From positions 4,650,001 through 4,714,000 of the forward strand of contig NC_003076.8 of the NCBI RefSeq assembly GCF_000001735.4: 64,000 bases of DNA, given 5' to 3'. The position numbers and the translations under genes were made by a program. Origin of the DNA: Arabidopsis thaliana (lineage: Eukaryota > Streptophyta > Magnoliopsida > Brassicales > Brassicaceae). Below are positions 24,515 through 37,332 of this stretch, in pieces. The first letter of the stretch is position 1; each line of letters begins with the position of its first letter. Under the pieces are notes generated by a model that was given only the letters and a program-made list of their open reading frames with translations, searched no databases and had not been told where the DNA came from.

Positions 24515-26368
24515 ATAAAGAACCTTACGTGGATCGAGCTGACCGCTGCAGTAGCTTGAGGAGACGATAGAGAGTTCTTGTCTTCCTTTCCACTCTTCAT
24601 GTGGCTTCAACACAATTGGGCTTTCTATAGCACCAGAATCTACACACAGCATTGTTGTGTAATCCTCATCTCCCATATCTGCAATACTCTTGGCCTTCTT
24701 GTCCCAAGGGTTCCACACAGCTGCTCATACCAAAGATACCACCAACATATAAGAAACAAACTTCACATTTTGTTTACCCATTGGATCAAGGGGAAAAACA
24801 AATTCTTACGCACCTGCATTTGGCATGCCTTCCTTTCGCAACTCGATAGTTCTTTTCCTCTCATGATCTATGATGGCAATCTTTGTCGGCGTGTTCAAGT
24901 ACACTTTATCAACCTACAGGGTTTACTGACGATACATTAGATTCTGCTTGTAGAGAAGTTTTAGCGAAAAACAAAAGGCATTCGTGTGCGTCACATTACC
25001 TCGCCGTCAAAGGTAATTGCATCTGCCTGCTCCGTGAATCTTTCTCTACGCATCAAGTTGTCCAGATAATCAAGCGTCTCCAGACCCTCAACCCGAACTT
25101 CACTGCAAATTGTATGCCATGCGATGTTTACTTAGCAAAAGGTGTTTTAAAGAATTTCTTTGATTAGAGAGAGGTTAAGAAGCAACCCGAGACAAGAACA
25201 ATAGCTTTGACCATGATGATGATTTAAATGACGATACAGATAAATGGAGGAAAGGCGACATACCTTATATCGGATACATATAAGTAGTTACGAAGTGAAA
25301 ACATAAAGGAAAATGCCTTTGTGTCAGTGTTCCTCACACGCGGGATTATTGTAAGTTTTCCAGGACTGATAGATATGCGAACACGAAGTTCAAAGCTGCA
25401 ACGAAGTAGGCAGAGAAAGATTATGTCGATGAGATTGAAATGGACTAAGAGAGATATCAACTGTACACACCTATGAGGCCATATCTTCAAATCATCTTCA
25501 GTAGACTTCAATACTAAATCAACAGTTGATTGCTGGTTAGCCGGAGGCAGAGGTGAAGGATCATTATCAAGTGACCAGAATCTGTTACGGGCAAATCCAT
25601 GTCGCTCAAGTGCACCAAAATTTCCAAACTTCAAAGACGACAAAACATGGTTGATTGCGGCAGAGGGAAAAATTAGTCAGTGTAACTTAAAATGATCGGA
25701 AAGATATCTAACCTGTGGAAAGCTGATAGGTAACCCTCCCCTGATCGCCTTTGGTGGCTTCAATTGCGCCTAAGTGAAACATAGTGAACAGAAAACATTA
25801 TCAATGGATTTCAATTCCATACTCAACAACTCATTTTTTTCAACTCTAAAAGCACAATTTACAAATGATCTGACACATGCTGCAAAACAAAAAGCTTGTT
25901 AAGAAGAAAAAAGGATTGATCATTCATCTCTATCAACATGTAAGAGTATACATACCTTGGTGCTCATATAAAGCAACTTCTCTCTCCTTTCGTTTTTCCA
26001 AGAAACCACTTGCCCTCCATACAAAAGCACCTGAAACCATTATCCAGCCCACAAAAAATGTAACTTGACAAAGTTTTCGAGAAAATTAGCACATGTTTTT
26101 CAATGAGACTCCATCAAGCTAAACCCTCTCTAATCCAAACAACAACATTAGTGAAAGCATCAACATTTAAGCTCAAAGTACTAAACTACTAAACATCAAA
26201 TCTTCTCAGATTACCACCATGATGCTATGAGAAAAAAAAACTCATTTAGGGTAAAAATTGAAGAAGAGAAGAGAGGGAAAGAGTAAAAACCTCAGCAGTT
26301 GATCCGGCAGGGTCGGTCAAAAGAATGCGAGAAGAGCCATCACGATCATTGACTACATTTAAAGGCAT
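24503..26368 (-). CDS. Aldose 1-epimerase-like protein (glucose-6-phosphate 1-epimerase type)
   Basis: Eight exons on the minus strand: 26291-26368, 25956-26030, 25713-25769, 25471-25628, 25264-25395, 25000-25102, 24814-24913, 24503-24720, giving 306 residues. The fold is the galactose-mutarotase-like superfamily. Features are GAEVLLYGGQVVSWK-type start (residues 22-38), RGGLPISFPQFG, then ERHGFARNRFW with the expected catalytic His. A C-terminal WNPWDKKAKSIADMGDEDY block is typical of the apospory-associated C / YeaD branch, which interconverts anomers of hexose 6-phosphates. Reaction assignment is by family. The start at 26368 was chosen as the first well-placed ATG; the frame is open upstream. 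A leader intron donor is likely at 26699. I remember the locus as At5g14500. Confidence 0.88.
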
Positions 26369-28124
26369 CGATTTGGGCCTAATTAACCTCGATCTTATTC
26401 CCCTCACGAATGGGTTCACTTTCCCTTTCTTCCACTCCAGCTTCACCACCCACAAACAAAAAAACCCAGATGCATGCATTATCAATAAATTAATTTATAC
26501 ACGAATTAGAGAATTAAAAAATAAATTAATGGTCATTCATAACATAGGAATATAAAATTGGGAACACGAATTAGAGAGAAACAAACAAAAATTTCAACAA
26601 ACACACCACTGAACTCGAACGCGACTGGGAGACAGAGAGATCGAGAGTGATACGAAGAAAGAGAGAGAGAGACTGTTGATGTTTGTTGAAAATACTGACC
26701 TTGATTGATCGAATATTGGCTTTGATTCTTTCTCAGAGATTTGGGTTTTGAGTCCGGAGCTTGATGAAGAAGAAGAAGGCCATTGTGCGCATTTGTAGTT
26801 GTTCTCTGCATCAGCATTAGCGTCGATACTCTGCCACGTGTGCATTTGTCTAATAAATAATTTTGTTTTAAAGAGCAGCAAATATTTTAATTTCGCATTG
26901 AAGTAATTTTCTCTCAAACTCTGTATTTATTTATTTCTTAAATAATAACCTTTTTTATATATTTTTTGTGTGCAAAACTCTTTTTTATATATATAAGAAC
27001 ATGTTTAAGGGATTTTTTTTTTTTTTTGTTTTACATGCTTTTCTATAATCATGCATTTATTTTTTAAAATATTTGTGATGCCATGTTTTTATAATTATTA
27101 TTTGAAAATTTAGAACAAAAACAAATAATGTTTTACTATCAAAGGTAGTCATGACAAACAGAAATTTAAAAAAATATGTAATTTTAGCTTTCAATTTCCA
27201 AACCATATATATATAGAGATCAAATTACCAATAAAGCCAAATCCTAAAGGAGGACGAATTTTATAATTTCGAATCTTTTTTTTGGGTTTGTGGGGTTATA
27301 TATAAAAATATTATATATTCATACGCATCAATATCACAATTCTAAATTTGAATAGACATTTAAAACAACATGCAATGGATCAATTTTGTTTTCTTCAGTA
27401 CCAATTGGTAAGGATTTGGCTTTTGATTAACGCTAGCTACATTACGCTAGAGGAGAACATCGAATCAACATTATTAAACTAATAAGTATTATTTATGTTG
27501 ATCTATACTATATGATTCTAAATTGAATGTGAATAACCGATGGATTCACATTAACTAGAATATTAGCCATTCAATATGCAAGGAAATGGTGGGGGCTGGA
27601 AAATGCATTCTTCTTTCTTTCTTGTTTCTTAAATAAAAGAATAATCTTATCAAATATCACAAACTGATAAATTAAAAGCAAGAAAAAAGTAAGTAAACCG
27701 AAAGAGTATATGCCAAGTCCAGAATTACGGATGTAGCTTTTTGGAAGAAAAATGTTACGTGGCTCATTTACAGATATATTAATTACCACTAGGTTTTAAG
27801 GGATTAAGAGTACGAAGCTGATTAGCTGTTTTGCACTCAGAATTACGGTGGTTTAATTAGATTTATGCGATGTTTGGTGCGCATGGACCGACGTTATTGC
27901 TTTCACTCTTTTTGAATGAATCTGCTATGGTAGATGTGCATAGGGAATGAGTGTGAAGCTATGAGTGTTTTTGATGATGTTACTGATTCCTATTAGTACA
28001 TCGTGGTACATACACTATTGGTTGCAATAAGATGGTGGTAACAATTATTCCTAAGAAGAAGTCTCTCTTTCTGTGAAACAGTACATGGTTTTATATATAC
28101 AAGATCTGGAATGCAACCAGGGGG
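26369..28124. other. Promoter of epimerase gene and gene-free spacer
   Basis: The left 450 bp holds the epimerase leader (probable leader exon starting upstream of 26700). The next 1.2 kb is AT-rich with T runs and no supported gene, then the 3' region of the ARM-repeat gene. Confidence 0.4.
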
Positions 28125-29194
28125 TTATGTGCTGAGTTTGGAAATCATCTCTTCTACCAACTTCAACATGGTTCCAGGTATTCGCTCTCCTTCTTGATCA
28201 ATCTCCCGCATAATTTGCTCAACAATCTCAATCTTTGACTGTTTGTTTTTGATGACATAGCCAGAGCAGTCCCTTAGTAGTAGCAGTAGCTCTCTAGCCA
28301 TTTCTTTAGCCCTCCGTGTCCCGTCTACGCTCACTTGAAGCAATCCAGGCATCACTCCTTCTCTAAGTATCATTCCTCGGTTTGTCTCTCTGTCGTTGTT
28401 GCATATACCAAGTAGTATTCCCACGGCATGCTCTTTACACTGTGCTGACCCTTCTTCAATGGCTTCCACCAGAACCCCAATTGCTCCACCGATGCTGGAA
28501 ACAGATTCTGGTGAATGAGAAATTATGTTTTCAAGCAAAGCTACTGCCTTATCAGCCAATTCGGAAGATTTATCGCAAAAGTTGATGACTTGAAGCAAAG
28601 CATATGGTGCTCCCGAAGCTATAACCAGGGGAACAATCTGATGGAGAGTAGATAGATTTTGTAGTGTTGCTATGCCATCAACCTTGGCCTGGATGGTAAG
28701 TCTATCGAGCCCAATAAGTCCAACTAAAAGCTGAACCAACCTGGTTGATGCCATCTTAACCTTGTTTTTGTTGCAGGAAGAGAGAATCAGAAGAAATGCC
28801 ATGGCCAATTCAAGAACTACCATCTTCGTTTCTGACTGGAGAATTTCTAGCAACGTTGGTACTGCGCCAGATTTCACAATTCGGACTTTGTTCCTGTAAG
28901 TTCGGTAATAAACACAATTATTATTATTTTGCCTGTTACTACCGCACATGAATAGTTAAACACAGATAGAAACACAAACCTTTCACTGCCAAAGGCAAGG
29001 CTGAGTAATGCAGATAGAGCAACCTCTGTTGTGATACAGTCTTGAGATTGTAACATCGAGAGCAAAGGAGAAATGATCTCTCTTTCTGCCAATTTTTGTC
29101 TTTGCTTCCTGCTTAGATTAGTCAGCTCTATAGCTGCTTCTATTTGAGACTCTCTGTTACCGCTAAGAAGACTCTCTACCACAATCTCCTCCAT
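28125..29194 (-). CDS. ARM-repeat protein (PUB-like repeats, no U-box)
   Basis: Two exons on the minus strand, 28980-29194 and 28125-28893, giving 327 residues. The start ATG is at 29194-29192; the upstream extension of the frame has no better start. The protein is a chain of armadillo-type helices, with repeat cores such as SGAVPTLLEILQS, LVQLLVGLIG, ASGAPYALLQVI and IGGAIGVLVEAIEEG. This resembles the C-terminal half of plant U-box (PUB) ligases, but no U-box precedes it. It could be a scaffold or regulator; no partner can be read from sequence. I remember the locus as At5g14510. Confidence 0.87.
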
Positions 29195-30788
29195 TGCAGC
29201 ACTCTTCTTCCTATCTGTAATTTTGGTTAATAACTTCACTTGGAAGAAGAGTGAGGGAAGTTGTGGTGGTGATTGGTGAAGTAAATATATTAGAAAAAAC
29301 AAACATAGAAAATTTGGTTGCTTTAACAAGCAATGTTAGGCTTTTTTTTTGGGCATCCATTGTTTCATGTTGAAGCAAACTCACCTAAAGCTTCTTTTTT
29401 TTTAACTGTATGTTTATTTATTTTTTGTTCTTTTTGTTTCTGTAGCTTAAAACCCCATTTGGGAAAGTAAGTATCTGTTTGAATATTTTGTTCTTGATTG
29501 ATTGATCTATCCAATGTTGATTCCAGTAGATTGAACCTTTAACTTTCCTCATGTAGAAGCAAGGTAAGCTTATCTGCATTATCCAGAGTCATTGATCCCA
29601 AGAGATTATATTATTCAAGCAATGTGACAGGATAGTTTTATTTTCCTCTGCAAATTTCTGTTTTCCATTCTAGTTGACCTTGTATATTTATCTTATTATA
29701 GTGTATTTTTTCCACGTTATTATAATTTGATTAATTAGATTTTCTTTGAACTGGGTCTTTAGCTCTCAACAATAGCTATACTGTTTGATATGAATATGTG
29801 TCTCTTTCTTGATTTAAACGCTTATGAGATTTCTAATAATTATGTCTAACTTTTCTTTAATAATTTCTAACGAATGCAAATCAGTTGTCTTCAATATAAT
29901 AAACTGACAAATGATACGCATGTATAGAATTTAAAAACATTTCATCTAACGTGAATCACCTGATACAAAATGAAATGATTTAAAGATCTTAAGTTTATAA
30001 ATTGCAAAAATAATGACCATCACGTGAAAAATAATATTTGGGTGTGTTTTTTATATTTTAGTCGTCTATAAATGCAAAATTTTCAATAGAAAATAACATA
30101 TTTTTTTATTTTAATGTTTTACATCCTTCTCTTTTGGTTAGGACAGGAATATGATCAAGTTTCTATCCCCATTGGTCCCTAGTTCGAATATGTGTGTAAG
30201 AAAAAAGTGCTTAAATTTTCTTCGGTTACAAGTATGGAATTCAGAAATACGTACAGTATATACATTTTTAAAATTATATATTTCCAACGAAAACTATACA
30301 ATATACAACTTGTTATCAAATAAACTTGCTGACTAAAATACATTGTAAACGATACCGAGTTTGTAAATTGTAAGAACGTCTCCAACTAGAAAATTCCCAT
30401 TCAAGTCTATTATTGTTACCATTTTTTAGTAATTATTAGGTAGATAAGATTATTTCTTTAGGCGTACTCATGCATCAAGAAAAAAAAGAGATCAAATATT
30501 ATAAAATTGAAATGTACTTTTGATATTCTATGTTGTACAGCGCCGTTGTCTTTAAGAAAATCATTGTCTTACTCTTACATTATTCATGTAACAAAGTTAA
30601 GACGTACGCAATAGATTCATAAAATTTAGTCTAAAACTTCAGTATAGTTGGACGTATAAAAATCAAAATCAAAACTTTTTAAAAAATTTGGAAGTACATG
30701 TCGCGAAAGACTAATGATGATGATACATAACTTAAGAAAAAGCCTTCTGAAGAAACAGAAATGTAAACAAAAATATAAAAACAAGTTA
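29195..30788. other. Gene-free spacer between ARM-repeat gene and pescadillo
   Basis: About 1.6 kb, AT-rich, with the ARM gene promoter on the left and the pescadillo 3' region on the right. No coding frame, RNA gene or clear repeat recognised. Confidence 0.4.
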
Positions 30789-33700
30789 TCATGATGATGG
30801 TTGAGTATCATTCAACCTTTTCTTGCGCTGCTCGATTATTTCAACACCTGATCTCTTCCTTGACTGCGAAATCTGCAGATACCATTTCACAATACACCAA
30901 ATTAACATCAACTTACAAACACTAAGAGACCCTTTCATTGCTATGCTCTTACAGACCTATAGAAACTATATAAAAAAAAAAAAAATGGTAAATGTAAATG
31001 GGTACATACCTTCATGGCATCGTAGAGCTTCCTCTTCTTACGGGACATCAACACTTTGGGCATATCAGCGTCCTCTTGAGCTATTTGCATAGCATCCGGA
31101 ACTGATTCTTCACCCTCACCTTCAGCCAACACAGGCGCTACAACATCCTTACTTCCATTTATTTCCATCTTCAGTTCCTCATGGTATTGCTTCTCCTGCG
31201 CCGCCATCTACATAAAATAACCCACAAAGTTAACAACTTAATCAACGCATACAAAAGTTTGACAGGCTTGAATTGCTTATATATCAGCAAAGTCAAACCT
31301 TCTTCTTGTTCTTTGCAGCTTCGGCTTCCTCCGCACGACTCATAACACCAGCGTACAATAAATTTTGAGGATCTTCAAGATCCTCTTTCCCAACACCTGG
31401 CAATGGAAGCACTTCGTTTCTTGCTGCTGCCTGTAGTCTTTTGATGGTTTCGGCATAATCAGGAACGTATCCTTCTGCTTCATTGTCCACAAATGGTGAC
31501 AAGTGTGGCGGTGGAATTCTGCTTGTAGAAAAGCACACAATACATATACAAACAGCTGAGTAAAACAAAACATGGTAGTGAAAAAAGAAATAAGCAAAGT
31601 CTTCGAGTGTGTTACCTTCCGACCAAGTACTTTTCAGTTGGCAAGATTATGCGAGCATTCACACAGTCATAGATCCACTGTGGTTGCACATATACCCTAG
31701 AAAGGTACAAATGGCCAGCGCTTGGCTTATCGATGATCTACAGAAGTATAATGTATGTTCTTGAGACTATCTATCTAGACACAATCGTAATATTAATAAT
31801 CAAGCTAAATAGCTTACATGATGTGTAATACTCTCATCATCCTCCTTGAAAGGTGCACCTTCTCCTTCCCAAGACACCATCCCACCAAAAGCAGTAATCA
31901 CCAATTGCAGGGACTCTCTTGGAACCTACACAAGTATACAAAATTATTATACAATAGACAGGCCCCAGTCATGAAACAATTTAATGATCTTCTAGGTCAC
32001 TGTGAGGAGACACTCAAGAACACAGATCTTCCAAATATCAAAACATGGAATGCAATTTACAATCATTGACACAACTTTGGTTAGGACTACACAGTAGTTC
32101 TAGGTTCCCTCACCACTAAGTACGTATAAGAATCATTTTTTTTTTAAATGCCGTTACTTACAAATGGTTTGTCTTTAAGTAAGAGTCTTTGAACATTATA
32201 GACATGTCAGAGATTTAGGCTATAGAAAAATTACCATTTTATTTGGTAAATTACTGAATCAGTTTAGTAGCAAATGAGTATGTTTTGTCCATAACAGTTA
32301 AAATTTGCCAATGATTTACTATTTTAGAACAAAATTCAGTGATAAGAAGTGGCTCAGAAAGAATGAATCAAAAAGATACCTCACGGCTCAAGAAAAACTT
32401 CAGATCCTTGAAGAGTGACTTGCACACTCTTGTTTCTTCATCCTCTTCAACCTCTTTATTGTTATCTGCAACCAGATGCATCAATGCTCCAGGCTCACTT
32501 GAAGGCAGCTGGTGCTGAAGCTGTGCAAGTCTAAGTTCAGACTCTTCACGGTCATTTGACTGTGAGCTAAATGAAGCATCAACTTTGGGTTCCACCGCCA
32601 TGCCTCTGGAGCTGGCATCTATGTATCTAGACAGTGCATAGAGATCTGCAACATTGAAGACATAAACAAATATATATTAATCAGAGTAATAGGTGACACG
32701 TTCTAATGGTTACATATGAACTCCCATATGAAAGATATCTCTTGAGGAAAATAATTGCTTCTTGGAGGAGGACAACGTACCTGCAGCCAAAGCCTCCAAC
32801 CGAGAGTCAAGGATTGGCGGGTATTTAACATTCAGAGAATGGTAAAGCTTGAAGTTAATAAAGGCAAGAAGAGTCTGCATCAAAAGGTGAATGAAAATTT
32901 GTCAGCAAAAGTCCAAACATTAAATTATTAAGGAAAAGGGGGAATGAATAGATATTAGAAGTTCTCACCTCGTAAAATTCCAAGAAGGTAAGCAGGACAC
33001 CAAAGTCAACATCATTTGTAAAAACTTGTTGGATTGCATGAGGGGTCAACCAAGTGATCTTTTGACCTTCTATTTCAGCCTATCAAGATAATATTACCAA
33101 AGTTTCATTAAAGAGGAAGTAATCTACTAATCCCATTATAAGCTCTCAAGATAAAGTAAAACAATACCTGATAGTAAATACCCTTGACAGACACAAACAC
33201 TTTACGTAACGCATGAGAACGTGAAATGTAAGCTTGCCATTCATGGGTCAATCTGATTCACAAAAGAAGCACAGAGTCAGATTAAAAATATGAAACTAAA
33301 AGAAGCCGTCAATAAGTCAAGACACAAGGGTCCAAGAGAAAGTATAAGATTCTGACCTTCGACAGTTGTGGACTCGCTTAACTTCAAGATTTTCCCTGTC
33401 TGATGCAGGTAACACCGCAAAAAGATGAACCATAGTGAGACAGTCATCCAAGTCTCGCAGTGCATCAATAAATGTTGGATACCTAAACATTAATAACATA
33501 AATAGAAATGAGAGTTAACAGTCTAAAACTCATGGATGTTCAAACACAACTGTATAATAAATTCAAGTGTGTCAAGCAAACCTCTCACGGATCAATCTAT
33601 CAAGCTTGTAAGTAGGTTGGCGGGTGAGCAGAAGGCGTGCAAGCTCCTCGTTTTTCTTGGCCTTGGCTTTTTTGACCTTCTTTTGGTATGTTTTGATTTC

Positions 33701-34330
33701 CCTAAACTTCTCAAGAAGAGGCTCGTGCATGAGGAAAGCAATGTCCTTGACATGGTAGTAAGTGTGATGGTTTCCCTTAATCTTCTTCTTTGGTTCTCGG
33801 GGAAATATACCTTTGACAATACATAGTCTCCTGAAATACATAATCGGCAGGTACAATAATAACAAATTAGTCACCTACTGATAACCAGAGAATTTCTAAG
33901 TAAAAACCTAGCTAGGAACATAACACAATCTCGATATCAATTCTAAGATAAATTGACAAAACACGAAGCATCTGAAAAAAACCTAGTGCACACATATGCT
34001 TGTCCGAACAATAACTCGAAGAAAAACAGTGAAAAGTTGAAGGATAAAGAAGAAAGAGAGTGAACCTGAATAGATTCAAGTTAACTTGAAGATGTTTAAG
34101 AGCTTGCGACCTGGTCATATACCTAGCCGCATTTCCTTCCTTCTTTTTCCCCTACAAATGACAAACATAACCAAATTCATCTCAGAAACAAGAAAGAACC
34201 AGCTCCAAAGTTTTTCGAGCAAAGGGAAAGACGAAAATAGATTACAACAGTTGTTGAACAACGAATATTGGGGAGAATAGAGCTTCAATCAAAGAGAAAC
34301 ACTCACCGTTGGTCTGTAATGCTTCGGCAT
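30789..34330 (-). CDS. PES: Pescadillo homologue, ribosome biogenesis (PeBoW complex)
   Basis: Thirteen exons on the minus strand: 34307-34330, 34066-34151, 33582-33830, 33357-33482, 33168-33252, 32969-33079, 32781-32874, 32380-32645, 31818-31925, 31616-31737, 31299-31518, 31010-31207, 30789-30872, giving 590 residues. The N-terminal pescadillo domain begins [19 protein letters not shown] and includes [18 protein letters not shown]. The BRCT domain lies at about 350-440, with the usual Trp in [12 protein letters not shown] Lys/Glu-rich coiled-coil tail ends in basic clusters ([12 protein letters not shown]) that can serve as nucleolar signals. PES acts with BOP1 and WDR12 in 27S pre-rRNA processing and 60S assembly. 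Its upstream region carries a telo-box and site II elements. I remember the locus as At5g14520. Confidence 0.95.
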
Positions 34331-34390
34331 GGTGAAAACGCCACCAGAGAAGGAACGAGAGACGCGGAGAGGAAAAAGAGAGACAGAGAA

Positions 34391-34510
34391 TTAGGGTTTT
34401 AGCCAAAACGATTTGTTAAAAGTCGGGGTACAAGAGGACGATATAATGGGCTTCTTATGACCTATTTGACTTCTTCTCAGGTTTATTATACCATGGGCTT
34501 TTAAGGCCCA
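34391..34510 (-). promoter_or_regulatory. Telo-box plus site II elements upstream of pescadillo
   Basis: Reading toward the gene, AAACCCTAA occurs at 34399-34391, about 60 bp before the start codon. GCCCA-type site II elements are at 34447-34452 and 34494-34499, plus TGGGCC in reverse at 34505-34510. Telo-box with site II is the known promoter pair of plant ribosomal-protein and ribosome-biogenesis genes, driven by TCP factors. Confidence 0.7.
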
Positions 34511-34781
34511 ATATGCTCATTGTTGTTTGTTCTTCTGGGTTTTTTATTAGGATCATGGTTCGTGAAATCTTTTCCAGTTTACGTGAACATTGATGTATGT
34601 ATTCATCCATATCTTTTTTACGTAAAATAAGAGTAAATAGTCATTAAAGAAAACATATTGTAACCATCTAGACTCAAATTCATAAACTCTAAATTTGATT
34701 AACATACTACTGCTTCCAAATTTTTCTAATTGTCAACATTAAAAAACGATACACAAGTGCATAATGGAAACATATATGTCG

Positions 34782-36865
34782 TCACTGTTGTTGATCGGTA
34801 GGAGGATCGGCGGGGGCTGGTGATTCACCGTCGTTTGGGATCCAGAATGTGAGAACCGTAGAAGCAGCAACGAACATGGCTCTACGTGGTGCCCATTTCA
34901 GACACGACACTACTCCTATGTTGTTCTCCCACCTCGCCACCTGCTTTTTACACAAAATCCCCACTAAAATTTAAATACTGTGAAAGCATAACGCAAAAAT
35001 AGTATCTACAACTTTATAAATTATTCATCACTTTTAAGTGAATCAGTGTCCTAGTGGTGTTGATTATTCTGCACTTTACCTCAGATGGGTTCTCGATGTT
35101 CCACGCATGTAAGGTTCCATCACCTGAACCTGTATCCGAAAAAGAAAACTAAGCTGATTAAATTTGAATATTGTGTAGATGAGTCATGATAAAAGATCAT
35201 CTAGGAACGCGTATTACCTGACAGAACATACTTGCCATCTGGTGTGAAGGTGGCCTCTATGGGTGTACCCTGTGAAGGCTCCAAACTAAAACCACATTTC
35301 TGCAAAATAACATACCGTCTTTTACCAACTTGAAACCTAACGTTCTGTCTTCTTCAGGTGAAAGATAGAGAACGTGATTACCTTCTCTCCACGATATGCA
35401 TCAAGAACGTAGATATTGTTATTTGTAGTCGTTAGGAGCATGGATTTCCCATCGTTGCTGAATTTTATATCGTTAACCTCAGCAGTATCCCCACCCACCA
35501 GAAATGTGTCAAAGGGACCCTACATAAGAGATCAATTGGGTTTAGAAGTTAGAACTAACAAGAGCAGTCATGCGTAAGGCTGTGTGAATCATTGTAAGAA
35601 GCTAACCTTGTCATAACACCTGGAATCAAATAATTTAACAGCACCTCCTTCCATTGCAATTGCAAACACAAGGCCTTGTTGGTCATACGCAACTGCAGGT
35701 CTACCACGTAGATGTAGAATTCCCTATTGACTAAAAGGGTAAGCATAGATCATGAAACCATATAAATTCACAGAGAGAGTATTAAGGTAAAGAGCCTAAA
35801 TATTCTCAATGTTTCGTGGTTCCAGCATCTTCATCAAGTTTAACTTTCAAGGTGATATATCACGAGGTTTTTGCTAACAAAAAGAAAAAGGCACTTTTCT
35901 CATTAAAACTCTAGCATATTAAGACTTATTCCATCTAGCCTTCTCAGAGTGTAAAACTATAGAAACCAACCTGGCAGGCATTTACACGAAGATCCCAGAG
36001 TCTAACACTTCGGTCGAGAGAACCAGACATGAAGCTATCATTTATAGGAGACATACAAAGTGATACAACCCTGAAACAGAAGAACATTTTCCATCATCAA
36101 TGTACATACTAGTAAAATCCAAATTCACAATTCCAGAGGTTATAAGCAGACCTGTCTTTATGCCCTTTAAAGTAGCGTAGGATCCGATTATCATACATTG
36201 AGAGATATCTCAAGGATTCTGGTACACAAAAACAAGTATACAAGTAAGTAATAATCCACCACCGCTTTGATTATCCAATCTCAAGCAAGAGAAAAGGAGG
36301 ACTCACCACCAGTGGACTCCAAATTGTATCGAGAAGAGCAAATTAGAGAGCTAGGATGATGGGTAAAGCATACACGATCGGTGCCATGTTTCTTATGGTA
36401 TGTAATCTTCAGCTGTCTAACAAACATCCATACAAATTGAATATTTCAGTCTTCTTTTTGCTCCACAAGAATTTCAACTAATCGGTTAATCAAAAAGCTT
36501 CTTCTTGATTCCTTAAGTAACCTAGTTTCTCTAGAACTTGACCAGATAAGTATAAAACCTAAAAACAGGAAGGAAGAACTGACTTAGCGTTGGCGATATC
36601 GAAGAGGCGAAGTGAATCATCTTCGCTGGATGTGACCAATAGATCATCAGTCCTATGGAAACCCACCGAATGTATCTTCCCTCCCTGTGTAAAACCAACA
36701 CCGAGAAATTGAACGGATTAATCTCGGAAGCTGGATTCCACCAAAGTTTAATCCGAAATCAAATGAGATTACAAAAAGAGAAAAATTCGTTCGTACAAAA
36801 TCAGAGAAGACTGCGCCCATGGCCATCCTGCGAACCAGTCCGTCGTCTAGCTCCGTCAACGACAT
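34782..36865 (-). CDS. APRF1: WD40 protein of the Swd2/WDR82 type
   Basis: Ten exons on the minus strand: 36797-36865, 36584-36684, 36307-36416, 36152-36218, 35971-36070, 35607-35723, 35382-35519, 35218-35299, 35080-35129, 34782-34940, giving 330 residues. The start ATG is at 36865-36863. About six to seven WD40 blades fill the protein, with clear motifs such as [23 protein letters not shown] and TLHAWNIE. The tail is short and Pro-rich. The family (yeast Swd2, human WDR82) is a subunit of COMPASS H3K4 methyltransferase and of RNA 3'-end complexes. I recognise this member as ANTHESIS PROMOTING FACTOR 1 (At5g14530), reported to promote flowering. Complex membership is inferred from homology. 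Confidence 0.92.
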
Positions 36866-37332
36866 CGTCAAGCTGGATTATCAGTGAAGCACGAGAAAAA
36901 TCCGAGGACGAGAGAGGGAGAGGGGCAAGGGAACGAGAGAGAGAACTAAAGAGTTTAGTGGGTTTCGCGGGTTACTAAACGCAGCCGTTTTAGTTTTAAG
37001 AATTGGGATAACAAAAGAAAAACATCTTGTCGTTCAGTTCTAGTCATAAAAACTACATGTCGTTTTGGATTAGGAAAGAGAGCCTGTACACTGCGACTTT
37101 GTTACACTCACTGGTCTGTGATTTTCTAAGAGTCAAATAGGCAAATGAATGAAACACAGAAAAAAATAAATGATCGAAGCTTCAAGTTTCAAACATACAT
37201 GGAAAGCTTTGAAAAAATATTGAAGTCACAAATGAAACACCAAGGTAATCCAAAAGATATGTTCGAGGAAATCTGACATGAGAGATAAAAGACTATACAA
37301 TGTCAGCCAAACCGGAATTAGAGACAACACAG
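36866..37332. other. APRF1 promoter and 3' region of Pro/Gln-rich gene
   Basis: A purine-rich stretch of AG repeats near 36900-36950 forms the APRF1 leader region. The rest is the 3' UTR of the next minus-strand gene. No other feature seen. Confidence 0.4.
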
